Positions 26,701 to 36,503 of a stretch of DNA of 64,000 nt are shown piece by piece. Source of the stretch: Streblospio benedicti (taxonomy: Eukaryota; Annelida; Polychaeta; Spionida; Spionidae); NCBI GenBank assembly GCA_019095985.1, contig CM032669.1:28417349-28481348 (forward strand). Reading direction: 5' to 3'. Made by a program: the position numbers and the translations under genes. How positions within the stretch are numbered: the stretch's first letter is position 1; every line of letters starts with the position of its first letter. Below the pieces are notes generated by a model, which worked only from the letters and a program-made list of their open reading frames with translations, made no database searches and was not told the DNA's origin.

Positions 26701-27638
26701 AATGTGCAATTACTGGAAATCCATGTAAGTATGCACAGTAGAACCTCCCTATGAAGGCCACCTAAGGGATTGAAAAGGAAGGTGTCGTACACGCTTTCAA
26801 TAGTGGATATGTACATTAAAAAACATGAAAATGAAATAATTTGGTTTGAAGGCTTGGGACCACGAAAATGGCCTTATAGTGGGGGTCTTACTAGAGAGGT
26901 TCTATTATAACCCGTGTATCTATGTTGTGCAGTTGGGTATATTAGTTTGAATACAAAGCATACTACACAATACAAAGCATAAAGATACCCTTGTCCCATT
27001 TAAGGGGGGGGCGTAACTGTAGAAATTTGATTGGTGATAATGATACTAAGAACATATAATTGGGTTAAACATTGAAAACTGTTGCACTGTATCAATGGGG
27101 GGGGGGGTGTTTCTTTCCGTCTTGAGAAGAAAACATAATAATTATCCCTTGCTTGTCGTGGGACAACAGCTAGCTGCTGGTGTGAGACTAGAAGGCCTAG
27201 AATAAGGTGCGTATAGAGATAGGCCATGTTGCCTACACGAGTACAAGCTCAGATAGTGGGTGGCTTCAACATGTCAAATAAACAGTACAACAACACTTGT
27301 GGATTGTGGATCAAGGGTATGTGAATACTTTCAAAAAATCTCAAATACTAGACTTTATTTAACAGAAAAAAATGTAAAGCTAGCCAATAAATCTATAATA
27401 GTAAACTATCCAATACGGAAGCATCAAACCTTTTGAAGAGTAATGTCATAAGCTTATCCCTGGAAGTTAAAAAGATGTGTGTTGTTTTTTTCATGTCCGT
27501 AGGCAGCTTATTAAACTGCACACCCTACACTATTGTTTCAGATACCAGAGTAGACGAAAAATACGCGACGGCATTTACTTCCGGGGCGGTTACCATGGCA
27601 GCAAGGACAACCTGACTACCCCGGGACGAGGGCGCTAA
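5612..27638 (+). CDS. Claudin/PMP22-superfamily four-pass membrane protein, 8 coding exons
   Basis: Joined exons are 5612-5722, 6292-6432, 16286-16478, 20217-20327, 21998-22135, 23856-23980, 25024-25118 and 27542-27638, giving 336 residues with GT-AG borders and matching phases throughout. Membrane spans lie near residues 8-26, 191-213, 219-242 and 275-297. The first span ends in TDYWEY, like the claudin-superfamily W. The long extracellular loop has NLFRDC (Cys144) and a second cysteine at 165, a spacing close to that of TMEM178/GSG1L-type members rather than classical claudins. N-glycosylation sequons lie at residues 40, 48, 110 and 114, and a five-arginine run at 122-126. The fourth span opens with YGWSFVLAW, typical of the fold. 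Known relatives act in cell junctions or as ion-channel and receptor partners in the plasma membrane; which of these applies here is unknown. The superfamily call is firm, the subfamily is not. The gene converges on the kinase gene downstream. Confidence 0.82.
6097..6250. mobile_element. G-rich MITE, copy 2
   Basis: It starts GGCAGATCCATGGGGAGG and ends near AAACTGGATCCG, with C-runs inside. It lies in gene A intron 1, 40 bp before exon 2, so the polypyrimidine region of that exon abuts the element. The right end is degenerate. Confidence 0.5.
6292..6432 (+). CDS. Gene A exon 2 (extracellular loop, N-glycosylation sequons)
   Basis: The acceptor CCCTGTTGCAG precedes TTG ATC AAC, and the donor is CAG|GTAAGT. 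Phase 0 at both ends, 47 codons. The exon encodes the start of the first extracellular loop with sequons NAS and NTT and an aromatic stretch, [10 protein letters not shown]. Its GC content is well above the flanking introns. Confidence 0.85.
6433..9214. other. Gene A intron 2, left part
   Basis: AT-rich with homopolymer runs. A degenerate G-rich MITE relic lies near 8390-8540 (ATGCACCCCAACCCCTCCCC and a closing AAAATCTGGAACTG). Nothing else was recognised. Confidence 0.5.
9268..9520 (+). mobile_element. tRNA-derived SINE, copy 1
   Basis: A tRNA-like head carries an A-box-like TGGACTAGTGAGTCA and a perfect B box GGTTCGAATCC at 9341-9351, followed by CCACCAG. The body continues with CATCGTCGGCTTTCACGGGT and TGCGTATATAGCCGTGATAT. 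The body recurs inverted near 21373-21465 and the head recurs at 49711. The B box is intact, but the head does not fold as a functional tRNA and is followed by SINE body. Confidence 0.75.
9743..10193. mobile_element. Helitron fragment with inverted 3' part
   Basis: The left end, TCTATATATATAAAGGAAGA after an A, is the same 5' terminus as the fuller copy at 10898 and runs sense to about 10070. Bases 10085-10193 are then the reverse complement of the 3' part of that copy (GTTGCTCGGGTTGAAACAGA, TGTCCCACATCCCTC). So a 5' half and an inverted 3' half sit head to head. It lacks the terminal CTAG and hairpin, so it is broken. Confidence 0.65.
10898..12026 (+). mobile_element. Non-autonomous Helitron with tandem interior
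   Basis: It begins with TC (TCTATATATATAAAGGAAGA) after an A and ends CTAG before a T, as Helitrons do. About 10 bases before the end is a hairpin-forming ACCCGAGCAACGCCGGGT. There is no target duplication, consistent with rolling-circle insertion at A|T. The interior is three diverged units of roughly 330-350 bp; each carries GGAGGAGCATTTAAT, a CAGATCTCATC-like stretch and TTTCAACCCGAGCAAC, so the 3' end motif is repeated internally. No Rep/helicase coding is present. Confidence 0.75.
12340..13279 (-). pseudogene. LINE reverse transcriptase, catalytic box and C-terminus
   Basis: It contains [20 protein letters not shown], the catalytic [32 protein letters not shown] and [14 protein letters not shown]. 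After a one-base frame shift near 12680 the next frame gives [20 protein letters not shown] and ends [20 protein letters not shown] before a stop at about 12340. This tail is typical of jockey/CR1-type elements. Confidence 0.88.
13312..14223 (-). pseudogene. LINE reverse transcriptase, fingers and palm
   Basis: A 303-codon open stretch contains [52 protein letters not shown] and [18 protein letters not shown], the standard non-LTR RT blocks through the first catalytic Asp. It stops at a frame shift near 13310; the next frame continues with [20 protein letters not shown]. Confidence 0.88.
14262..14822 (-). pseudogene. LINE AP-endonuclease remnant
   Basis: It encodes [16 protein letters not shown] (catalytic GDFN box), [16 protein letters not shown] and [15 protein letters not shown] (terminal SDH-like box, here ADHD), followed by a charged linker. 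The N-terminal half of the endonuclease is missing. A frame shift near 14290 separates it from [15 protein letters not shown], which begins the linker to the reverse transcriptase. Confidence 0.8.
15158..15840. mobile_element. Cluster of small fold-back MITEs
   Basis: At least three units share ends of the type GCGTGTCTACAC...GTGTAGACACGC: about 15160-15262, 15640-15722 and 15750-15836, with a further end at 15341. Each holds an inner fold such as GTCCGACAAGACGCCTTGTC. The longest open frame across the cluster (15305-15862) is a by-product and not a gene. The ends suggest hAT- or mariner-like origin, but target duplications are not clear. Confidence 0.6.
16286..16478 (+). CDS. Gene A exon 3 (loop, polyarginine run, NLFRDC motif)
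   Basis: The acceptor is TTCATCACCAG and the donor GAGG|GTGGGT, leaving phase 1. The exon encodes 64 residues, including sequons NGT and NVT, five consecutive arginines, and [10 protein letters not shown]. The last corresponds to the GLW..C signature of the claudin fold, with Phe in place of Trp. It follows a 9.9-kb intron filled with transposons. Confidence 0.85.
16498..16660. mobile_element. G-rich MITE, copy 3 (partial)
   Basis: It starts GGCGGACCCAGGCGTGAAC only 20 bp after exon 3, and it shares CTTCCCACCAAAATA with the copy at 4290. The right part degenerates into C-runs and CA-rich sequence. Confidence 0.5.
17393..18890. repeat. Degenerate mariner-type MITE cluster
   Basis: Several overlapping remnants carry ends such as TACAGTCGAACCCGTTTATA (17393), GAGAACCTCCCTATTAAAGA (near 17858) and repeated GACCACCTCT-type internal motifs (18430, 18740, 18820). 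Intact relatives with TA-flanked ends lie at 26407, 42501 and 50321. Copy boundaries cannot be resolved by eye. Confidence 0.45.
20217..20327 (+). CDS. Gene A exon 4 (second loop cysteine)
   Basis: The acceptor is CCGTGCTTGCAG and the donor AAAC|GTGAGT. Entered with 2 bases and left with 1, matching its neighbours. It encodes [20 protein letters not shown] and a charged stretch, supplying the partner for the cysteine in NLFRDC. Confidence 0.85.
20672..21214. mobile_element. PIF/Harbinger-like non-autonomous element
   Basis: Inverted ends share GCGAGGGGCACATTCCA (left from 20673, right ending 21213). They are flanked by TAA on both sides (20669-20671 and 21215-21217), a 3-bp TWA-type target duplication. 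Length is 543 bp. The inside is rich in ACGTGCG and ACGTACG words. A perfect 12-bp hairpin, AGAAGAAGTTTG, is centred near 21067. No transposase is present. Confidence 0.65.
21373..21465 (-). mobile_element. tRNA-derived SINE body, antisense fragment
   Basis: Read on the - strand it gives GGCATCGTCGGTTTTCACGG, CACTGCTTTAAAGTCCTTG and TACCAACTGCGTATATAGTC, closely matching the body of the SINE at 9380-9470. The tRNA-like head is missing. Confidence 0.65.
21604..21911. mobile_element. Palindromic MITE with a second MITE nested inside
   Basis: The outer arms match in inverse orientation: TCATTTGTTAAATTCACAAC on the left, and GGTTGTGAACAATAACAAAT on the right. Inner arms are ATTGACAGT/ACTGTCAAT. 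A perfect 15-bp hairpin, ACGGCTGTTGACATC, lies at about 21827-21858. The left arm is interrupted at 21664-21806 by a G-rich MITE, so the palindromic element is the older of the two. Confidence 0.7.
21664..21806. mobile_element. G-rich MITE, copy 4 (nested)
   Basis: It opens GGCAGATCCAGGTTTTTGG and closes CCTGGATCTGGATCTGCC. G-runs and GGGTGCGCCCCCTGGGC lie inside, with TTCATGAAAAACCCTATGAA as in the copy at 4290. It is the best-preserved copy in the window. Confidence 0.75.
21998..22135 (+). CDS. Gene A exon 5 (second membrane span)
   Basis: The acceptor is CGCCGCCGACAG and the donor TCAG|GTAGGT. The exon encodes [20 protein letters not shown], an uninterrupted hydrophobic span, then a short charged intracellular turn (SLARDRQ) and the start of the third span. 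Confidence 0.85.
22136..23855. other. Gene A intron 5
   Basis: No repeat family was identified with confidence. A tRNA-A-box-like GGTTGAGTGGTAACT at about 22773 has no matching B box. Confidence 0.4.
23856..23980 (+). CDS. Gene A exon 6 (third membrane span and second loop)
   Basis: The acceptor is GTGTGCTTGTAG and the donor TCACAG|GTGAGT. The exon encodes [15 protein letters not shown], the end of the third span, and then a basic, polar loop ([19 protein letters not shown]) that precedes the fourth span. Confidence 0.85.
23981..25023. other. Gene A intron 6
   Basis: Mostly unremarkable AT-rich DNA, with a G-run region near 24520 and a short TCTCATTCTCATT-type degenerate repeat at 24800-24940. 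Confidence 0.4.
25024..25118 (+). CDS. Gene A exon 7 (fourth membrane span)
   Basis: The acceptor is CTGCCTTCAG. The exon encodes [20 protein letters not shown] and on to [13 protein letters not shown] stop lies in frame at 25120-25122, but the same bases form the donor ACAG|GTAGTG. Splicing there continues in phase into a GC-rich exon at 27542. Reading through to the TAG would give a 305-residue protein with no cytoplasmic tail, and both forms could exist. Confidence 0.75.
26407..26585. mobile_element. Mariner-type MITE
   Basis: It starts TACAGCATAACCCATCTATT and ends GGCCCAACTGTA, inverted ends flanked by TA. The inside has paired CGAATTTATGG and CGTATAATTCG stretches. It lies in gene A intron 7. 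Confidence 0.55.
26734..26906. mobile_element. Mariner-type MITE (CAGTAGAACCTC family)
   Basis: It opens CACAGTAGAACCTCCCTATG and closes TACTAGAGAGGTTCTATT. Inner GGCCACC and GGGGGTCTTA agree with the GACCACC words of the 17.4-18.9 kb cluster. Confidence 0.55.
27542..27638 (+). CDS. Gene A exon 8 (basic cytoplasmic tail, stop)
   Basis: The acceptor CACTATTGTTTCAG is followed by one base that completes the arginine codon split from exon 7. Then come 31 codons beginning [20 protein letters not shown] and a TAA at 27636-27638. A charged, Gly/Tyr-containing tail after the last membrane span is expected for this fold. The GC content stands out from the AT-rich surroundings. No transcript evidence is visible, so this exon is inferred from phase, splice signal and composition. 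Confidence 0.6.
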
Positions 27639-30600
27639 TGATCCCCAGCAACGAGCTCACGGCACTGGTTCCCAGGGTGTGGGGCTGGCCGCCCACCATT
27701 CTGCAGTATGATATGTGATCGCACGTTCATCATATAAGTCCACTATTAACTACTCCAGGATTTTGGAAAAGGGTCATTGCATGAGTTTTTTACTCGTTAA
27801 GACCAATAACCAAATACATGTAGCTCAAATAACCCAGGCATCTTACGAATCCTGCTCAGCTACTGATGACTTAACAGGACGCGTATTTGTGATTAAATTA
27901 CCCGAAAAGATTAAAGATGTCATTAGATGGGGGAAGCCGGACCTGCCTGTGGATGCCGTGGTAGTGACATCTTTGTCCGGTAAAGTCGTCTGCAATGGGT
28001 CAGAAACTGGTGCGAGCTCTGGTTGAGGAGATTTGTCAGACATTACAACTGTGGCTGCATCTCAGTATGCCTGGGTGAGATATATTGAAGTCCAAGTCGG
28101 GGCCGACTCAAGCCAGGGACATGGTGCGTGTGGTGGTCACTAGGTGGTCATTAGGACACTCAGTCTGTCACGCAACACACACAGATTGGGAAGGTCGACT
28201 CCAGCACCACGTGTGTGGTTCATGTACTACTGTTAACAGACACCCTAACACTGGATGTGTATATATATAGGGATATGCATGTGCGTCTGGGTGGAATGTA
28301 GAATGAAAGATGAGTTCTTGGGCGTGAATTTGTGGGAATGGAAGAGCTTTTCAGAAGATGTTGGCTGTCGTCTGACCTGGGTGGTTCACTTTGCACACTC
28401 CAACAAAAAAAAACTACTGGAGTCAAATGTGCTGCATTCATTGATGAACAGAGTCATGGAAACTGCTGATAGTGAGATTAAATACACAGTAGAGTAGAAC
28501 CTGTCCGTGTGGACACCTCATATTTAAGGACGCCTCTCTCGTGTGGAGACATTTCTCTGCATTATTACTTATCTCTTTCTTTATCACATATATAGTGAAC
28601 ATCTCTTTAAGTACACTTGATTTGTGTGAACATTTTTCATGATTACCAATTAACATTGAATTATCCACTGCATGTGCTATACACCTCGGCTGCTGTGTCT
28701 TTTATCAATGTCATGTGGCCAATTTGATCAAGCTAATTTGCATACCGGTATTTGTATTTGAGCAAAAAGAGTACTTGTATTCAACACTTAATTGCATCAT
28801 AACTGGACACTGATTTTGGTAGAGTCGTACATTACATGTATTGTATCTCAGACGTCTAATATGAACCGTAAAAAGCTCTTTGAATGAGATGCGGCCATTA
28901 AAATTATCAAAATTAAACATGCAAATATTAACCCATAAAAATGGCGTATTCCCTTTATATAAACTGGTGAGCCTGGTCTGTAAATTGAATAATAAGAGGA
29001 GTGACGCGTTTTTCACAAGTAGAGGTTCCGTCTTCCAACTACTCCGTTGCTAGAATGCATACTTGATCTAAACTTCTGTGTTCAAGAATTTGATGTCATT
29101 TCTTTTGTTCAAACTCTATCTATTGTTCATTTGGGAAGAGATCAACTAATGCCAGTAATGGCAGCCAATGAAATACAGGTAGGGGTCGCTCAGTTTTATA
29201 TTGTGGGGTCATTCCGTTTCAGGGTTTTCTATGAGGCTTGCTTGATATTGATTGCAGTCAAAGCACTCCTGCTTTTCTCATTTTGAATCAATATATCATG
29301 TTGGGACGAGGTCATACATTATCTTTCCTTTTTGTTGTTGGGGGATGAGGGTGGGGCGTCACTCAATTTACAATTACTCGAATGAGGGGCTAATTGAATA
29401 TTATTCTTCCTGAGCTCGCTTTTCATCTCACCGCCCTCTTCCCTGGTAATGTTTGATCCTTCCCTCGTGTAGACAGATGGAGAGTGGGGAGGTGGGGGGG
29501 GGGCATAGATATATAATGACAGGGTATTTATTAAATGTTAGACCTGGATGTCTACACTAAATGCATTTTCCAATGGATTTTATATATGTGTATGGAAGCC
29601 TGCATTCTACGTCCATTCTACTCTTGCAAGCCATTGTCAACAATTAAGATCGATCAGTCAGCTGATTTCGTGCAATTTGTAATGTCCAAACATAGGGAAC
29701 TGGGAAAAATAACTGCAAAATTACCCAGATGTGTGAACTTGCATGTTTGCTATACAAGAGCTCAACTATTACGGGTATCACTGTGCGATATAATTGAACT
29801 CTGATAGATGTGTGAAAGATTTTTTTTTTAATATAAACCCTGTTTTAGCTAGACTTTTAGCTAAACGTGTCTTGTTGAACTCACCACTATGGTGGATTTG
29901 TTAATCGTGTCATCTTAATATTGTACCCGTGATTATGTCATTGTACCTTTTTGGTGAAATGAAATCTCGCAATAACTATATATATATTATATATGTCTAT
30001 GGTTTGAACGCCCAAAACGAACGTCCTGGTGAAGAGGCCTACAAACATTTGCAGAACTGATAACCCACACTATATACATACTTGCTCACATTGAATGACG
30101 ATCATTATAATATGTTGTAACATCAATTTATCGATGCGATTATCATGTGTACTAGTACTTTTTCAATATATATTTCCAGTTATATTTCAATGTTGAAATT
30201 GTGAAACATTTCTCTAATATATCCGTAGCAGTTTGTTTTTGCAAAATCCGAGCGACTTATCAGTGTATATCTATTAAACATATATTATATCCACATTGTG
30301 TGGGGGGGTGGGGGGGGTCGGTTATTAGTGTTTAAAACAATACATTGAATCTATATGAAACTTTAAAGCAACAACAAAATATCATCTTGCTTCAGTTTAC
30401 TTTTTCCTTTGAGATTTAGAGAAATTAGGGAGGCTTTGGGGTTTGGCTGCCAAGAAATAGGGTTTTTTAGATATTTTGTCATCATAAAATTAGGGGTCTT
30501 TCTACTGAGCATATATACCCAACCAGACTGTGGAAGAGCACCCCCGAGGTTTAGAACTAGCATTGTTTTACAGTCTTCTAACATTTTGATTTTTGTGCAT

Positions 30601-30689
30601 GTAAAATCTTGTTTCATGTTGAAATAAATTTGATTCAAACTGTGGTTACGGCATTGCTCTTACAAGCCAAACATTGATAGACAACAGAA

Positions 30690-31375
<686 letters not shown>

Positions 31376-31781
31376 GTTAAATGCAGAAGCTGTCATTCCA
31401 ACGCGTGTATGTTATAGTTTTAAAAGACGACGTCAGAAAGATGTGCATGGTCTAAAAAATGCGGATCAGAATTAAGGCTAGTGCATCTTCGGTAACAGAA
31501 ATGGTTCTCTAACTGCCATAAAAAACCTTTTTTTTTTTGGGGGGGGGGGTCATACTTTCAAAATTGAAGTCATAGGGGGGGGGTCATACTTTCAAATTGA
31601 AGACCATGGGGGGGGGCGTACTTTTGGTTTTGAGGGGAAAAGAAAGAAGCGCAAGCGTAGTCGCATGAAACTTGCAAAATAAAGGTTTTATTGACAAATG
31701 TTAATTGACAAATTTAAGTGCTATTCAATCCAAAATCTCATACTTATTTCTACTTTGTTTATTATACCAGCATTACTAAGT

Positions 31782-32115
31782 GACGGTGCAATATTTAACA
31801 GACAGGGGGACCGGTGCGTATCGAAAAACTTGTCTGAAAAAAGGTCTTGTCCCCTGCTGATGTGATGAAAAAAAACTGATGTCCCATGACCTCTATTCAT
31901 TAAAAAAGTCTGCGTCCCCTCCCATGAATATTCGCGTGATTAATTTGTACCGATCTGCTTACGTCGAGGTGGGATTTCAGCAGCTGAAAAAAGTACATGT
32001 CCCATGCCCAACGAGAATGAAAAATCATCCGGTCCCCCTACTTTGCACATTGAAAAAAGTACCTGTCCCCCTACCAAATGCACCGGTCCCCCTTCCTGGT
32101 AAATATTGCACCGTC
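31782..32115. mobile_element. 334-bp MITE with 36-bp inverted ends
   Basis: The left end GACGGTGCAATATTTA and the following 20 bases match the inverted right end with about 3 differences in 36, including GGGGGACCGGTGC on both sides. The inside repeats AAAAAAGTACCTGTCCCC-like words several times. The target duplication is not clear, and no superfamily was recognised. Confidence 0.7.
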
Positions 32116-34436
32116 CCTAATGATCATAATCAGACATAAAGTCACACATGATTATGAAACTGAGGTATGACATATATGGGTTTTAAGGTTATTTTTCTGT
32201 TTGTAATAGCCTCAGACGCTATGAAAAAGGGTCTAAATCCAAATCCCCCCCCCCCCTTTCCCTCTAGAAAAGCTGTGCACCTCCTCGTTCAACATATTAT
32301 GCCTCTGAATTTGTGCAATCCTAGCTACGCCACTGTACAAGTAATGCTTTGACATACATAATTTGAAGTAATAACATAAATTGATATTCCAGCACTATTT
32401 TGTGCCTTTGAGACAACTATAATCAAACACAAATCTAAATGTTTGATAATGGACTATATGGCAGACTACCTGCAGGGGGAATATTTGAAGTATTATAAAG
32501 AGTATGATAATGATGAAAAATGGGAAGTGGTAGACATGGTAGAATCTCAGACTCTGAATCCGAATTATATTTGCAAGGTTTAATTATAAAGCAGGTATAA
32601 AGAACTGTGTATTGATATTAAATAAGTATGAGTCTGAATTAGAATCTGAAATAGAGTTACAGTCATTCCAAAATTCATATTTATGAATCCCAGGAAAATT
32701 CAATGACTTTTCAAGACTTTCTTTCAAATTTTAATTTTTCCAAGAATTTTTTCCACAGGTACAATGTAAATACCTAGTTTCATCTCAATAGGGTCTATGT
32801 AAAGATCAAAGATGACAATAGTATGTAAATAATTGAGTTCTATGGTTCTATTCTTCTTTTACACACATCTACAGAAATAGAAATGTTACCATATTATGTT
32901 GTGTGTGGGTCTCTCGCAAAGCGCACAAAAATTAGACTTTGGAAGATATCAAGGTGCCAAATGTAACAGAATTTTTTTCTAGTCAAACAGTATTTAAATT
33001 ACCAGTTTAACCAAAAATCAATGATATTTTACTAATTTCATCTTTTCAATGACTCTTTACAAAATTCAATGACTTCCAGGATCTTGAAAATATGAACTTC
33101 AATGACTTTCACTTGAACGGATGGGGGGGGGTCATACTTTTCATTTCTCAATTACTGGGGGGGGGGTCGAACTTTCATATTGTAATACATTGGGGGGTCG
33201 GACTTTCCTTCTCGGATCTCTCAAAAATCTGCCTGACCCCTCCCCCCAGCAAATTGTAAATGACCGGGCCCTTACATAACAAGCTAATTTATGTGGATGT
33301 AACACTTATGTTAGCGACTTCTGTGTACTAGTAGGCCTAATTAATTTGAAACTCATAACACTAGCTATTCAGTGCAGATAGTATTTTATATTTCAAGCAA
33401 CACATATTAACTTAACATGCTTATGGCCATTAAATCTCAGCTTGTCCAACGCGCTCGGGAACATCTGGGCAGTCACCTACTAGTATCCGTCTACCTTATG
33501 ATTTTTTAATGTATTTCACTTGGTATTCACCTCCAGAACTTCAGGGCAGTCAGTTTTCAGTATAGCCGAACCCTTGCAGGTTTTTAGAGGTTTAGGCTCA
33601 AATGCATTACAATTTAATGGCTATTTATCTTTCGAAGCATTTTCTATAATCGATAAGATTATTAGCTACACAACCAATTATAATTTGTAAACATTGAAGC
33701 ACTACTTAGCGAGAAAATCGAATTGTAGTAAAAGCTACCTTTTCTAGCACCAGTATTACTCTCCAGAACTTAAAAGTGCAGTCAGCATTTTGGCTGTTAT
33801 GTTAGCCTCAAATAAATAGCAATTTAAAGAATGGTGGTGAATTTCATGCATGTTGTTTTTATAAGCTCCCCAGCAGCACATTTAATAAAGATATTGTAAA
33901 AATCTAGAAACTTCAATTATTAAATAGAGGGATCTATATACATTGTATAGTTGCAAAATTTTTAAAATGAAGCTGAATGACACTCTAGATGTCTCATTAC
34001 ATAGGTAGATCCAAATTTTGTCAACGGGGCAGGGTAAGTTAAGTGAATATGGACAAATGCCAGGGGGGCTGAGGGGGGTCCGGGAGTATGCCTCTCAAGG
34101 AAAATAGAGTGCTTTCAAGTGCATTCCATTTTCAGCGAAATAACAAGAAATACTAGCTTTTTCGAAAAACTAGGAAACACTCTACCAACACTGGAAAAAC
34201 TAGTCATACATCTCTACTTATTACATACAGTTAGAGAGATCCATTAAAAACGGTTTGAAAGTTTTTATTTCATTTTTCTTTACACTGTTCACTCACTGTA
34301 ATACATACCTTGCTATATACAACTTTATGCACACAGAACATTCATAGCATAATAATCATATTGTGTTGTTTTGTTTCCATTTATAATTAAAAAGATTTAC
34401 ATCTATTTGGCATTTATAATCATATATAGATTTACA

Positions 34437-34442
34437 TTTATT
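34437..34442 (-). promoter_or_regulatory. Candidate polyadenylation signal of the kinase gene
   Basis: This is the first AATAAA on the - strand that I could find after the stop codon, about 1.4 kb downstream. ATTAAA variants lie nearer, around 35088 and 34880. The AT-rich stretch 34.4-35.8 kb would then be 3' UTR. It is a motif match only. Confidence 0.3.
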
Positions 34443-35828
34443 TGGCATAAACAAAATTTTCAAACATTTCTACATCTAAAACTGTTAACAGCTATTTACT
34501 GTTCTTTTCTGGTTCTTATAGAATTGAAATTGAAGAAAGTCACTGAAGTGAGGATTGTACATATCACGCACCACCCCGTAATCCAGATTACCGTGATGTC
34601 CTAGCCAAAAATTCGATTTGTAGTAAATTATTTTCTTCTTAGGACCAAAACCCCGCCATGTCATGGTCACCAAAACTAGTCTAATAATGATTGATTTTAG
34701 GTCTAAATCATGCTGCAACCACAGATGGTGATGTACACCTGCGCACCAAGCATTCAACAACTACTACAGTGTAAAAGGAAGTTTCTAGAAGAATACTGAC
34801 AAAATTTCAATCAAATATGTTTCACACTTCCTTTTTCCATTTCTTACAAGAACCTGAAAAGACCAAAAAAACTGCTATTTAATTTACAACAATGGAAATT
34901 ATCACGACCCAAATAACCTTGGGAAATATCACATATTTTCACAGCAGATATTGTGATGCTACAATCTCATTGGTCAGCTTCAAATGCACGATGCGTCTAA
35001 ATCACAAACTTCAAAGACACCATCATTTTTATACTTACTTACATACATTACACTTACATTTCGCAATACTACCCCAGTTTCTCTTGTTTAATATATTTAT
35101 ATGATTGAAATTTTACATAAAAAGTACAAGTATGACGTGCAAGAAGAAAAAGCTATTCAAAAAAAAATATTGTTCTACAACTAAAATGTTTTCTATTGTT
35201 GAAAATAGACAAGAGCTTAAAGGGAGACAAAAGATGTTTTAAAATTGCATATAAATTACACAAACCACTATGTTGATTAGAGGGAAAAAAGTTTATCAAT
35301 ATTTCCTTCTTGAAACATTGTCACAAAAGCACTTCAATAAACACAATAGTTTTACATTAGCATTCACATTTTACATTATTTTGTCATCTAAGTCTACATA
35401 ATAAACCCAACAAATATTAGCCATTGTAACTTGTAACTGAAAGTAGCTGTATTTTAAAACTTCGATACCACTTTATAAGTTATGACCACCATAGGCAAGT
35501 GTATATTAAATGTAGTAATGCTTTCACATGTACATCTACTTTGGCATAACAAATAACATCCCAATTCAAATAACATTCTAAATCAATCAAACTTTCAAAC
35601 AAATTTAAGTAACAAAACTAATTTTAGTTTACAATACTTACAAAAATACAAGCATTTAAGACAACAATCTGCTGTCTAATAGCATTAATAATCAAGTGCA
35701 TTACTTAATACCGAATAGATATAAAAAAAGAATATCATACTCTAAATACTGATACGCTAGTATTAGGTCCATCACATATCTACTTTGTTCTATCGGCTGT
35801 TATATTAGTTCCTACACTATTGTGAACA

Positions 35829-36441
35829 TTATCTGAACATACTAGTACTTTTTGTGACTGTAAAAGGGTCATTTGCTGATGGTTTAACTTTATGCTTTTT
35901 CGAGCCTGCCCTTGGCAGGGTGTGACTGCCCCCCTCCACTATATTATAATTGGTCGTATTACTCGGCTTCAGTGCATCCATTGACATATTAAGTGCAGAC
36001 TCATTCTTAAATTCACCTTCAAAAAGTGCATCATCATCGTCATCTTCTTCATCAGCTAACAGATCGTCCATGAAGCCTAAGTTTGCAAACTCAGTAGTTG
36101 GGGGTGCCTTTTGCCTGCGCTGCTTCTTCAAGCTTCCGTAATTCGTTTCTCCCGTGTAGAGAACCTCAATATTTTCATCTTGCAGCAGATCTTTGCCTTT
36201 CACGAAATACTTCGACTTTGGTGTTTCTTTCTTGTGACTGTTGTGTGGACTGGCTTTTCCTCCCTCACTGCCCGAGCTTCTGCTATCGGATGAGCTCCGG
36301 CGCAATGTGACTTTTCTCGTCGGCGTTGTTTTGCCGTGTTTTCGTACACCGCCGCTGTTTGTATGATGCATGTGCGCCTCGGCGTGAGAATTGCGGATCA
36401 CCTCAAATGGCTGCATCGCTGCTGCCACCACCTGCTGCTGG

Positions 36442-36503
<62 letters not shown>

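Noticed and set aside
27715-28026. 103-codon open frame after gene A (contains VFVIKLPEKIKDVIRWGKPD)
   Set aside because: No recognised domain, no splice or start context, and it lies in the probable 3' UTR. Open frames of this size are expected by chance in 64 kb. A homology search with any hit would reverse this.
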